From: Nitrospirillum sp034427435
GTDB taxonomy: Bacteria > Pseudomonadota > Alphaproteobacteria > Azospirillales > Azospirillaceae
Assembly (NCBI RefSeq): GCF_034427435.1
Contig: NZ_JAXQNP010000003.1
Span: 806,001-870,000 of the forward strand
Direction of reading: 5' to 3'
DNA: 64,000 bases
Shown here: positions 34,577 to 43,632 of the stretch, piece by piece
Numbering within the stretch: position 1 is the stretch's first letter
Layout: every line of letters starts with the position of its first letter
The notes under the pieces: generated by a model
What the model saw: only the letters and a program-made list of their open reading frames with translations
What the model was told of the DNA's origin: nothing
Database searches by the model: none
Made by a program: the position numbers and the translations under genes

Positions 34577-36333
34577 ATGATGCATGAGACCCCCCTGATC
34601 GCCACCATCGTCGGCGGCCTTGGCTGCGCCTTCGTTCTAGGCGCCATCGCCACACGCCTGCGCATCTCGCCCCTGGTGGGCTATCTGTTGGCGGGGGTCA
34701 TCCTGGGCCCGTTCACGCCCGGCTTCGTCGCGGACCAGCACCTGGCGCCGCAACTGGCGGAGATTGGCGTCATCCTGCTGATGTTCGGGGTGGGCCTGCA
34801 CTTCTCCCTGTCCGACCTCATGTCGGTGAAGCTGATCGCCATACCCGGCGCGCTGGCACAGATCGGTGTCGCCACCCTGATGGGCATGGGCCTGGCCCAC
34901 CTGATGGGCTGGGGCCTGGGAGCGGGCTTGGTCTTCGGCCTGGCCCTGTCGGTCGCCAGCACCGTGGTGCTGCTGCGCACCCTGCAGGAACGGCGGCTGA
35001 TGGAAACGCAGGGCGGCAAGATCGCCATCGGCTGGCTGGTGGTCGAGGACATGGCCATGGTGCTGGCCCTGGTCCTGCTGCCGGCGCTGGGCGACCTGCT
35101 GGGCGGCATGGGCACGCCATCGATGTCGCAGCTGGGCCTGACCCTGGCGGTGACCCTGGGCAAGGTCGCGGTCTTCGTGGCCCTGATGCTGGTGGGCGGG
35201 CGGCGGCTGATCCCCTGGATCCTGCACCGGGTCGCCCAAACCGGATCGCGTGAGCTGTTCCGCCTGGCGGTGCTGGCGGTGGCCCTGGGCGTGGCCTTCG
35301 GCGCCGCCGAGCTGTTCGGCGTGTCCTTCGCCCTGGGCGCCTTCTTCGCCGGCATGACCCTGGCCGAATCCCCCTGGCGCATGAGGCGGCGGAGGAATCG
35401 CTGCCCCTGCGCGACGCCTTCGCCGTGCTGTTCTTCGTGTCCGTCGGCATGCTGTTCGACTGGCACATCATCATCCAGCATCCCCTGCCCCTGCTGGGCA
35501 CCCTGGCCATCATCCTGGTGGGCAAGGTCGCGGCGGCCTATGCCCTGGTCCGGGCCTTCCGCCACAGCGAGGGCACGGCGCTGACCATTGCCGGCGGATT
35601 GGCGCAGATCGGCGAATTCTCCTTCATCCTGGCGGCGTTCGGCGTCGACCTGGGCCTGCTGCCCCCCACGGGGCAGAGCCTGATCCTGGCCGGCGCCATC
35701 CTGTCCATCCTGCTGAACCCGGTGGTGTTCATAGGCCTGCAGCGGCTGGCCACCCTGCGCCAGCGCAAGGGGACGGTCCCGGGAACCGCCGAGGTGGCGG
35801 CGGCCCCAGCCAAGGTCAAGGTCTTCACCGCGCCCGAACCCACCGCGTTGGAGGAGCATGCCATCATCATCGGCTATGGCCGCGTCGGCCGGCTGGTGGG
35901 GGAGGCCCTGCGCCAGGACGGCACCCCCGTGCTGGTGGTGGAAGAGGACACCGGCATCCTGGAGCAGTTGCGCGCCAGCGGGCAGGAGGTCATCGCCGGC
36001 AACGCCGCCCAGCCCGACGTGCTGGCCGCCGCCAATGTCGAGGGCGCGCGGTGGCTGTTCGTGGCGGTGCCCAACAGCTTCGAGGCCGGCCAGGTGGTGG
36101 CCCAGGCGCGCAAGCGCAATCCGCATCTGGACATCATCGCCCGCGCCCACACCGACGCCGCCGTGGACCACTTGCGCCAGCACGGCGCGAGCCTGGTCAT
36201 CATGGGCGAGCGGGAGATCGCCCAGGCGATGCTGGCCCACACCCACGGCCTGCGCATCCCCGACCCCGCGCCGGCCCGGGAAACCCCGCCGGACGGGGCG
36301 CCGCCAGACGGGGCGATGGCGGAAGCGGTGTGA
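34577..36333 (+). pseudogene. Kef-type monovalent cation:proton antiporter (frameshifted as sequenced)
   Basis: A CPA2-family antiporter of about 586 residues if intact. The membrane part has about 12 helices, with SPLVGYLLAGVILGPFTPGF, GVILLMFGVGLHFS and LSVASTVVLLRTL. The C-terminal TrkA-N Rossmann domain starts AIIIGYGRVGRLVGEAL. The frame breaks at five Cs (35370-35374); six would give the normal MTLAESPLAHEAAEESLPLRD junction. Both halves are otherwise perfect, so one missing base is likely an error. GGAGG lies upstream of the ATG. KefB/YbaL-type proteins export potassium under electrophile stress. Confidence 0.85.
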
Positions 36334-36789
36334 TCAGGGTTTCGCCACCCCCAAGGCTGTGGCCAGCAACGGGGAGGGGGGCTCGGCGAAGGGATTGACC
36401 AGGGTAACCCCACCCAAGGTTCGCCCGTCCTGCCCATCCTCGGTGATCAGCAGGCGGCACCCCGCCCGCTTGGCGGTCGCCCATATCATGGCATCCCAGA
36501 ACGACCAGTTGTGGGAGGCGACCGCATCCATGGCATCGACCAGGCAAATGTCGTCCGCCGCCACAACCGGCAGGGCGTCGCGCCACACTTGGACCATGGC
36601 CGCGGCCCGCGCCGCCGGAACTTTGTGGCGGCCCGTCAGCGTGCGGAAAAATTCCGCCAAAGCCTGGACGGTCAGAACGCAGTCCCGTCCGCGGGCGCGC
36701 GATAGGACGTCCACCGCCTTGCGATGCCGGTCACCGGCTTGATAGTCCGCAGCATAGACCAGGATGTTGGTGTCGATGGTGAACCGCAT
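36334..36789 (-). CDS. PIN-domain ribonuclease toxin (VapC-like)
   Basis: A 151-residue PIN-domain protein. The acidic residues for metal binding are Asp6 (FTIDTNILVY), Glu46 (QALAEFFRTL), Asp99 (SFWDAMI) and Asp118 (ITEDGQ). Such proteins cleave RNA and are held inactive by a partner antitoxin. The Phd-type antitoxin gene lies just upstream; after correcting its frame the gap is eight bases. It ends at the stop of the Kef gene, which it faces. Confidence 0.9.
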   Translation of the reverse strand: MRFTIDTNILVYAADYQAGDRHRKAVDVLSRARGRDCVLTVQALAEFFRTLTGRHKVPAARAAAMVQVWRDALPVVAADDICLVDAMDAVASHNWSFWDAMIWATAKRAGCRLLITEDGQDGRTLGGVTLVNPFAEPPSPLLATALGVAKP

Positions 36790-36797
36790 GGGTGAAC

Positions 36798-37033
36798 TCA
36801 GCGGTCGTCGTACAGGTCGTCCCGGATGAAGGCTCCCCCCCCAGAGGCAGCCCTTCCTCAAGCATCGCCATGAGCCTATCCCAGGCACCATCATCCACCG
36901 GAGCCGTGTAGGGCACCAGCTTGGCAACCGGCGCGCCCCGGCGGGTTATGATCACAGTTCCCCCGTTCGCCGCCTCACCCAGAATGTCGGAGAATTGTTG
37001 ATTGGCGTCGCGGGCCGAGACAATGCGGGTCAT
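36798..37033 (-). CDS. Phd/YefM-type antitoxin (frameshifted near the C-terminus)
   Basis: A 78-residue antitoxin if intact. The start TRIVSARDANQQFSDIL and the strand VIITRRGAPVAKLVPY are typical of the Phd/YefM fold. After residue 66 the frame breaks at a run of eight bases (36835-36842). Nine would give GGGAFIRDDLYDDR and a stop at 36798-36800, the usual acidic tail that blocks a PIN toxin. As written the frame runs on into vapC to 36731 with an unlikely His/Thr-rich tail. One missing base is the best explanation. Confidence 0.8.
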
Positions 37034-37135
37034 GGCTCAATCCCCTGGATAGAATTCGCCTTGCCCCCAGGATGCCCCTGGGACCTGATACAATCAAGCG
37101 GGGATGTAGGTACATACCTACATCCCCTCAAGACC

Positions 37136-40100
37136 TCACCGTGCCGGGTCCGGCAGCACCGGCTTGCGGTCCGGATAGGCGGGCCGCTTGAAGGTGGGCG
37201 GCGGGTTCTTGGCCAGCTGCTCCAGCGCCACGGCCACCGCCTTTTCCAGTTGCGGATCGTGGCCCTGGCGGATCAGGGCGGGGTCCTGCTCCACCTCCAC
37301 ATCCGGCGGAATGCCGATGTTCTCCACCTCCCACTCGCCATGGGTGCCGTAGATCGCCCAGCGCGGGGCGGTGATGGAACCGCCGTCCATCAGCGGCGGA
37401 TAACCGCCGATGCCCACCAGGCCGCCCCAGGTGCGCACGCCCACCAGCGTGCCCAGTTGCGCCTTGCGGAACAGCCAGGGCAGGGCGTCGCCGCCGGAGC
37501 CGGACATCTGATTGATGATCATGACCTTGGGGCCATAGATGGCCTGCGCCGGCTCCACCATGTCCTCGCCCTCGCGGGTGGTGTTGATCATCTGCGGCGT
37601 CTTCTTCATCTGCTCCACGATGAAATCCGCGATCTGGCCGCCGTGGTTGAAGCGCTCATCGATGATGGCACCCTGCTTGCCCACCTGGGAGTAGTAGTAG
37701 CGGTTGAAGTTGGCGAAGCCACCGGCCGCCGTGTCCGGCAGGTAGACGTAGGCCAGGCGCCCGCCGGACAGTTCGTCGACCTTGCGGCGGTTTTCCTCCA
37801 TCCAGGTGTGCAGGCGCAGCTTGGCCTCCGAAGCCAAGGGCACCACCGTCACTTGGCGCGACCCGCCGCCATCGGCCTTGGGGCCCACCGTCAGCACGGT
37901 CTGCTTGCCGGCCGTGCCCAGGAAGTAGCGGTAGACCTCCTGGTCCGCCTTCACCTCGTTGCCGTTGACGGCCAGCAGGTAATCGCCCACGGCGACGTTC
38001 ACGCCCGGCTGGGTCAGGGGCGCCCGCGCGCCCGGTGTCCAGTTCTCGCCCTCCAGGATGCGGGCAAACTGATAGCGGTTGCCCACCACCTTGTAGTCGG
38101 CGCCCAGCAGGCCGACGCTGACCTTGTCCTGCTTGGGGAAGGTGCCGCCGCCCACGAAGGTGTGACCCAGGCCGATATGGCCGGTCATCTCGGCGAACAG
38201 GGTGTTCAGGTCCACGCGGCCGGCCAGCGCCTCCAGGAAGGGGGCGTAGACCCGCTCCGCCTTGGCCAGATCCAGGCCCTGGGCCTTGGGGTCGTAGAGG
38301 AAGTCACGCTCAATGCGCCAAGCCTCGTGGTACATCTGCCGCCACTCGGCGCGCGGGTCCACCCACACCTGCATATCGTCCAGCTTCAGAGCCCCGGCCC
38401 CCGCGTCCGGCGCCTTGTCGGCCCCGTTCACGAACCAGCGGCCGTGCTGGGCGTACAGCACCTTCTGTCCATCGGCCGAGACGAAGAAGCTGCCGGGGTC
38501 CACGCTGTCCAGGAACTTGTCGGTCTTGCGCGTCTTCAGGTCGAAGCGGGCGACCTCCAGGCTGGGCGAGCCGCTCTCGCCCCCCTCCAGGTAATCCTCG
38601 TCCGTCAGGGCGACGGGACCGGCGCTGGCGAAAATGACGCCCTCCGCCCCCACGTCGATGCCCGCCAGGTTCACGCGCGGGATGGGCAGGGCCAGGGTGC
38701 GCTGCTCCAGGCCGGCGAAGTCGATGCGGACATCCGCGCCCTTCTTGCCCTCACCCTTCTTGTCGCCGTCCTTTTTGTCGTCATCCTTCTTATCGGCCTT
38801 CTTGTCGGCCGCCGGTTCCTCATCGCTCTCGGGCGCCAGGGGCGACGGCAGGTCGCGGCGCAGCACCATGACGTAGACGCGGCCATTGGTGGCGCGGCCC
38901 ATGCTGGACATGTCCAGCCAGCCCTGGTCCAAGCCGTTGTCGGTGAACGACACAAAATACAGGTACTTGCCGCCCCGGTCGAAGCGCGGTGACATGGCGT
39001 TGCTGCGCCCGTCCGTCACCATCTGCGTCTTCTTGTCGGCCAAGCTGTAGACGAAGATGCCATGCAGATGGTTGGGCAATTGCTTGGAATAGGCGATCCA
39101 GCGGCTGTCCGGCGACCACGCCGGGTTCAACTGGCTGGTGGGGCTGTCATAGCGGTCGGTGTCCACCTTCACAGGGGCGGGGTGGTCGCCGGCGTGCTCC
39201 ACATCCACCACCCACAGGTTCAACCGCTTGTCGGTATAGGCGATCTTCTTGCTGTCGGGCGCCCAGACGGGGCTGTAGAAATAGCTGGGCGGCTGGCCCA
39301 GGCTGATGACCTTCACCGCCCCCTGCCCGTCGGACGACCGCAGGTGCAGGGCGTATTCGCCCCCTTCGTCGGAGAACCAGGCCACCGTCTTGCCGTCCGG
39401 CGACCAGGCCGGATCGCGGTCAGCCACGCCCGGGCTTTGCGTCAGGTTGCGCACGTCGCCCTTTTCCGCCGGCACCGACAGGATCTCGCCATGCGTCTCG
39501 AACAGCACGCGCTTGCCGGTGGGGGAGAGTGCCGCGTGCAGGATCTGGTCCGGGTCCAGGGTTTCCAGGTGCGCCCGGGTCTGCGGCAGCTCCCCGGAGA
39601 TGGTCACCGGCACGGCGCGCGTCTGATGCGTCGCGGTGTCGTACAGGTTCAGGCTGCCGAACTGGTCATAGACGATGCCACCGGGGCCGGCCGCCGCCGA
39701 CTGGATATCGAAGCCCTTGTCATTGCGGACGACGGACGTGACCTTGGCCGTCTTGACGTCATAGGCGTAGAGGGCCACGGGGCCATCGCGGTCCGACAGG
39801 AAATAGACGGTGTCGCCCACCCAGATCGGGTTGCGGTCGTTGGAGTTGTCGCGCGGGATCTTGACCACGCTGCTGTCACTCAACGCCGCGATCCACACCC
39901 GCGAGGTCTGGCCGCCGCGATAATGCTTCCACGCCGGCTGCCACTGCGAGAAGGGGACATAGGCCAGGCGGGCGCCGTCGGCCGAATAGCTGGCCTGGAA
40001 GCCCGAGGGTAGCGGCAGCTGCGTCGGCACACCGCCACCGACCGGAACGGTGTAGAGCTGTTCCAGGTCGCGCGGCGTGGTGCGCAAGGTGCGGAACAGC

Positions 40101-40501
40101 ACGTTCTTGCCGTCCGGTGTCCAGCCCACCACCACGTCGCGGCCGGGATGCCAGGTCAGGCGCTGCGGCTGGCCCCCGGTGGCGGGCACGACATAGACGT
40201 CGGTGTTGCCGTCATAGGTGCCGGTGTAGGCTACGAGGCTGCCATCGGGGGAGAAGACGGGGCCGCTGTTCTGCCCCTGCCCCGACACCAGCAGCGTGGC
40301 CTGCCCGCCCGCCCGCGGCACGGTCCAGATCTGCCCGCCATAGTCGAAGGCGATCAGGCTGGCCGACAGGCTGGGATGCTGCAGCATCAGCGGCGGCGGA
40401 GCGGATTTTGATTCGGGCGGTTTGACCTGGGCCGTGGCCCCAGAGGATATGACCGAACCGGAAACCAAAAGGCACGCGAGCGCCACGCCAAGCCAACGCA
40501 T
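37136..40501 (-). CDS. Tricorn-like S41 family peptidase
   Basis: A 1121-residue secreted or periplasmic protease. A signal peptide ends near residue 25. Residues about 40-560 form WD40/TolB-like beta-propeller blades (SPDGSLVAYTG, TPDGKNVLFRT, WSPDGKTVAWFSD). A very charged Lys/Asp linker follows (about 587-610). Next come the tricorn core (YHEAWRIERDFLYDPKAQG), a PDZ domain (NVAVGDYLLAVNGNEV) and the S41 catalytic domain with Ser1002 in QMSGSGGDALPW. The order matches archaeal tricorn and its bacterial homologues, which degrade peptides. It stands alone, convergent with nothing and divergent from a solute-binding protein gene. Confidence 0.92.
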   Translation of the reverse strand: MRWLGVALACLLVSGSVISSGATAQVKPPESKSAPPPLMLQHPSLSASLIAFDYGGQIWTVPRAGGQATLLVSGQGQNSGPVFSPDGSLVAYTGTYDGNTDVYVVPATGGQPQRLTWHPGRDVVVGWTPDGKNVLFRTLRTTPRDLEQLYTVPVGGGVPTQLPLPSGFQASYSADGARLAYVPFSQWQPAWKHYRGGQTSRVWIAALSDSSVVKIPRDNSNDRNPIWVGDTVYFLSDRDGPVALYAYDVKTAKVTSVVRNDKGFDIQSAAAGPGGIVYDQFGSLNLYDTATHQTRAVPVTISGELPQTRAHLETLDPDQILHAALSPTGKRVLFETHGEILSVPAEKGDVRNLTQSPGVADRDPAWSPDGKTVAWFSDEGGEYALHLRSSDGQGAVKVISLGQPPSYFYSPVWAPDSKKIAYTDKRLNLWVVDVEHAGDHPAPVKVDTDRYDSPTSQLNPAWSPDSRWIAYSKQLPNHLHGIFVYSLADKKTQMVTDGRSNAMSPRFDRGGKYLYFVSFTDNGLDQGWLDMSSMGRATNGRVYVMVLRRDLPSPLAPESDEEPAADKKADKKDDDKKDGDKKGEGKKGADVRIDFAGLEQRTLALPIPRVNLAGIDVGAEGVIFASAGPVALTDEDYLEGGESGSPSLEVARFDLKTRKTDKFLDSVDPGSFFVSADGQKVLYAQHGRWFVNGADKAPDAGAGALKLDDMQVWVDPRAEWRQMYHEAWRIERDFLYDPKAQGLDLAKAERVYAPFLEALAGRVDLNTLFAEMTGHIGLGHTFVGGGTFPKQDKVSVGLLGADYKVVGNRYQFARILEGENWTPGARAPLTQPGVNVAVGDYLLAVNGNEVKADQEVYRYFLGTAGKQTVLTVGPKADGGGSRQVTVVPLASEAKLRLHTWMEENRRKVDELSGGRLAYVYLPDTAAGGFANFNRYYYSQVGKQGAIIDERFNHGGQIADFIVEQMKKTPQMINTTREGEDMVEPAQAIYGPKVMIINQMSGSGGDALPWLFRKAQLGTLVGVRTWGGLVGIGGYPPLMDGGSITAPRWAIYGTHGEWEVENIGIPPDVEVEQDPALIRQGHDPQLEKAVAVALEQLAKNPPPTFKRPAYPDRKPVLPDPAR

Positions 40502-40749
40502 CAGACACCGCCGGGTTGTGAAAAGACTTAAGCCGATTGTTCCATACCGTGCAGCCGCCCGCTACCGCCTTGAACGGCCTTGATGACCGGGAGGGCGGGA
40601 CCGACCGTCGCACCAGGAACGGCCCTGCCGACGCCGCCCTCAAATCGGCGTCGTGCTACCGATTCCCGGTGGGAAATGCCGTCCAGGGTGGCAGAATCCA
40701 CGCTGGCCCCCGGACCGGACCACGGTCCTAAGGGCCAGGGGGAAGAACG

Positions 40750-41679
40750 ATGGGTTGGAAACGGTGGCCCGGGACCATGCTGCGCATGGCCCTGATGGTC
40801 GGGGCCCTGATGGCGGTTTTGGCCGCGGTGTCGCCAGGCCAGGCCCTGGCCGACGGGCCACAGCCGGCCGATGCCCCCGCCTTCTTCACCATCGTCTATC
40901 CCCGCGCCACGGAGAACGCCACCGACCCGCGTGACGATTACCCCTTGGGCCTGCTGCGCCTGGCGCTGGACAAGATGGGCGCCCACTACACCATCCGCCC
41001 CAGCGCCCTGGCCATGGAACAAGCGCGCGCCGCCGTCGCCCTGCAACAGGGGCGGGAGATCACGCTGCTGTGGAACGGCATGTCCACCCGGCTGGAGCGG
41101 GAACTGCGGCCCATCCGCATCCCCATCTACCGCGGCGTCCTGGGCTATCGCCTGTTCATCATCAACAAGGCGGCGCAGGCTCGGTTCTCCGCCGTCCGGG
41201 GTCTTGAAGACCTGAAGGCGTTGACGGCGGGCCAGGCCCTGGGCTGGCCGGACGTGGACATCCTGCAGGCGGCGGGACTGCCGGTGGAGGCCTTTCGCTA
41301 CGATCTGCTGTTCCGCCTGGTCGGCCTGAACCGCATCGATTATTTCCCCCGCGGCGCCAACGAGATCTTCGCCGAGGTGGCGCAACGCGCATCCGAGGTG
41401 CCCGACCTGACGGTGGAGCGGGACCTGGTCCTGGTCTATCCCTTCGACAGCTTTTTCTATACCAGCAAGGCCAACGAGGCCCTGGCGTCGGTGATCGAAC
41501 AAGGCCTGCTGAAAGCCTATGAGGACGGGTCCTACCTCAAATACTTCAACGACAGCCCCTACATCCGCCAGATGCTGACCGAGGCCCACCTGGACACCCG
41601 CCGCCGCATCGACATCCCCAACCCGCTGCTGTCGCCGGAGACGGCCGCCCTGCCGGACAAGTTCTGGTATGGGCGGTAG
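40750..41679 (+). CDS. Orphan periplasmic solute-binding-like protein
   Basis: A 309-residue secreted protein with a signal peptide (about 1-35, ending QALAD). The body resembles family 3 solute-binding proteins: YPLGLLRLALDKMGAHYTI, YRGVLGYRLFIIN, ALGWPDVDILQAAGL, and a closing EQGLLKAYEDGSYLKYF. It is related in layout to the protein at 57945. No transporter genes adjoin it. GGGGGAAG precedes the ATG. It may be a sensor input or a scavenging protein. Confidence 0.82.
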   Translation: MGWKRWPGTMLRMALMVGALMAVLAAVSPGQALADGPQPADAPAFFTIVYPRATENATDPRDDYPLGLLRLALDKMGAHYTIRPSALAMEQARAAVALQQGREITLLWNGMSTRLERELRPIRIPIYRGVLGYRLFIINKAAQARFSAVRGLEDLKALTAGQALGWPDVDILQAAGLPVEAFRYDLLFRLVGLNRIDYFPRGANEIFAEVAQRASEVPDLTVERDLVLVYPFDSFFYTSKANEALASVIEQGLLKAYEDGSYLKYFNDSPYIRQMLTEAHLDTRRRIDIPNPLLSPETAALPDKFWYGR

Positions 41680-41751
41680 ACGAGAAGAAGGGTTACCGTT
41701 ATTGTATCCATCAAGTTTTACTTAATCATAATGACGGAGGTCTGCTCTTTG

Positions 41752-42573
41752 ATGCAGCCAAAGATGAGCCATGTACATACATACGATGCAATCCGCAAAT
41801 GTATATATTGCGGAAAGGGTGATAATTTTGAAAATCTAACGACGGAACACATCATTCCTGAGAGCCTTGGCGGAACAATAAAACTACCTTCTGCAAGCTG
41901 CTCCGATTGCCAAAAATTTACGAGCGCATTTGAGGGAAGGAACGCCGGCCGCCTGTTTCGGCCGGTGCGACGTCAATTCGATTTTCCCTCAAAATCCCGC
42001 GGCCGAAAACAGAAAGAATTACGTCAAAATGAAACATTTAGGGTAATTGTTGATGGAGTAAAACGTGACTTACCAGCTAAAGATTACCCAGGATTGCTGA
42101 TAACATTTGAATTTCCATATCCGACAGCATTGATGGGAATCCCACCAACATTCGAAAATTTCGCGGGAGGAATATCAATTGCAACACTCCCCGACTTTGG
42201 CTTGAGGCTAAACGCTTTACGAGCAAGGTATGGAAATGCTGTTTCTTTTCCGACATCTGGAAATTCTGAGGACGTTGGCCGTCTGCTAGCAAAGATCGGT
42301 TACAGCTACGCCGTGGCAGAGCTTGGACTGAATGTTTTCAAACCTTATGTTCTTGGAATCATCCGAGGCCACGACGTCAGCTTATTGCGCCATTTAGTTG
42401 GCGGAGACCTAACAAAATCACCAGCCGGAGATGATCTTCATGAAATAGAGTTGGTACCGCCAGGAGCTTTAGGATTCCCGAACTTAGTAGTCGTTCGGAT
42501 TCGTCTATTTGCAAACTGCCCTGGCACTGCAACCTATCTGGTTGTGGTAGGTGAAATCGGCACACTGACCTGA
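41752..42573 (+). CDS. HNH endonuclease-like protein, AT-rich and probably acquired
   Basis: A 273-residue protein. The N-terminal part has a Cys-rich HNH-type finger: CIYCGKG, EHIIPESLGG and CSDCQKF, the pattern of HNH_5-like nucleases. The rest, residues 90-273, matches nothing I know. The gene is far more AT-rich than its neighbours and uses different codons (many AAA, TTT, ATA), which signals recent transfer. I chose the ATG at 41752 because GGAGG lies upstream at 41736-41740; the ATG at 41731 lacks a site. It faces the LMW phosphatase gene, 50 bases away. It may be a defence or mobile-element nuclease. Confidence 0.72.
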   Translation: MQPKMSHVHTYDAIRKCIYCGKGDNFENLTTEHIIPESLGGTIKLPSASCSDCQKFTSAFEGRNAGRLFRPVRRQFDFPSKSRGRKQKELRQNETFRVIVDGVKRDLPAKDYPGLLITFEFPYPTALMGIPPTFENFAGGISIATLPDFGLRLNALRARYGNAVSFPTSGNSEDVGRLLAKIGYSYAVAELGLNVFKPYVLGIIRGHDVSLLRHLVGGDLTKSPAGDDLHEIELVPPGALGFPNLVVVRIRLFANCPGTATYLVVVGEIGTLT

Positions 42574-42623
42574 CCGATCTCTTTTTATTGAGCCGTGCAT
42601 TACGCCATCTTCTATGGCCCCCC

Positions 42624-43112
42624 TCACAACACCGGCACAGGCCCCAGCGGGAAGCGCTGCTTGATGCGGGCCAGCAGGCTGTCGCGCACCTGGCGGTAGG
42701 CGGCGAGCCGGGTTTCGCGGTTGCCTTCGATGAAGCTGGGGTCGAAGGTGTGCCAGAATTCCACGTCGCAGGCGGTGGTGCGGGTCATTTCCACCGCGCG
42801 GTGCTGCGCCTCCGGCGACAGCGACACCACCAGGTCGAAGCTGGTGTCCTCCAACTGGTCGAAGGTCTTGGCGCGGTGGCGGCTGATGTCGATGCCCATC
42901 TCCTCCATCACTGCGGCGGCGAAGGGGTCGGGGTCGCCCTCGCGCACGCCGGCGCTGTCGACATAGAGGCGATGGCCGTGCAGGTGGCGCAGCAGGGCGG
43001 CCGCCATGGGCGACCGAATAGAATTGTGGGTGCAGGCGAACAGGACGCTGGTGATCTGGGCCGGATGCACGGCGGGGGCGAAGGCGGCGAAAGGATCCGG
43101 GGTATCCGCCAT
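42624..43112 (-). CDS. Low-molecular-weight protein tyrosine phosphatase family protein
   Basis: A 162-residue cytoplasmic phosphatase/arsenate-reductase-like protein. The P-loop is CTHNSIRS (Cys27 to Arg33) in VLFACTHNSIRSPMA. VDSAGVREGDPDPFAAAVMEEMGIDISRHRAK is the usual second segment. The catalytic Asp is likely in HTFDPSF. It is the last gene of the hisG-hisD-UPF0262 cluster, eight bases after UPF0262, an order conserved in alphaproteobacteria. Confidence 0.9.
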   Translation of the reverse strand: MADTPDPFAAFAPAVHPAQITSVLFACTHNSIRSPMAAALLRHLHGHRLYVDSAGVREGDPDPFAAAVMEEMGIDISRHRAKTFDQLEDTSFDLVVSLSPEAQHRAVEMTRTTACDVEFWHTFDPSFIEGNRETRLAAYRQVRDSLLARIKQRFPLGPVPVL

Positions 43113-43120
43113 TGCCGCCC

Positions 43121-43621
43121 TCAGCCCCGGATATGCAGGACGCAGATGAGGGTGAACAGGCGGCGGGCGGTGCCATGGTCCATGGTCACCTTGGCGGCCA
43201 GCCGCTCACGAAGCAGGTCGGAGCCTTCGTTGTGCAGGCCCCGCCGCCCCATGTCGATGGCCTCGATCTGGGAGGGGCTGGCGGTCTTGATGGCCTTGTA
43301 ATAGCCCTCGCAGATCAGGAAATAGTCGCGGATGACGGTGCGCAGCGGCGTCAGCGGCAGGGTGATGCGGTCGACCTCCGCATCCCCTTCATCCCGCAGG
43401 TCGAAGACCATGCGGTTGTCCTCGATGGACAGGTACAGGCGATAGGGGCCGGCATCCGGATGGTCCACTAGCTGAAACTGCTGGTTCTCCTCCACCAGGT
43501 CGAACAAGGCCACCGCCCGCTCATGCTCCACCTCCGGCCGGCGGCGGATGGCCGTCTGCTCCACCAGCTGGACGTGGACGATGCGCTGGCGGCCATCATC
43601 CGGAGGCTTGGCGTCGGACAT
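43121..43621 (-). CDS. UPF0262 family protein
   Basis: A 166-residue soluble protein of UPF0262, a family found mainly in alphaproteobacteria and of unknown function. Landmarks are RPEVEHERAVALFDLVEEN, GPYRLYLSIEDNRMVFDLRD and PLTPLRTVIRDYFLICEGYYKAI, all typical. It lies 11 bases downstream of hisD and just upstream of the phosphatase, so it belongs to the same operon. Confidence 0.94.
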   Translation of the reverse strand: MSDAKPPDDGRQRIVHVQLVEQTAIRRRPEVEHERAVALFDLVEENQQFQLVDHPDAGPYRLYLSIEDNRMVFDLRDEGDAEVDRITLPLTPLRTVIRDYFLICEGYYKAIKTASPSQIEAIDMGRRGLHNEGSDLLRERLAAKVTMDHGTARRLFTLICVLHIRG

Positions 43622-43632
43622 CCGAAGCCCCC

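Noticed and set aside
38740..38830. Lys/Asp-rich repeat in the S41 peptidase as a possible assembly artefact
   Set aside because: The frame is kept and a charged linker at the propeller-core boundary is plausible for this family.
36995..38992. 665-codon plus-strand frame opposite the S41 peptidase
   Set aside because: Antisense of a clear tricorn-like gene; no family sequence.
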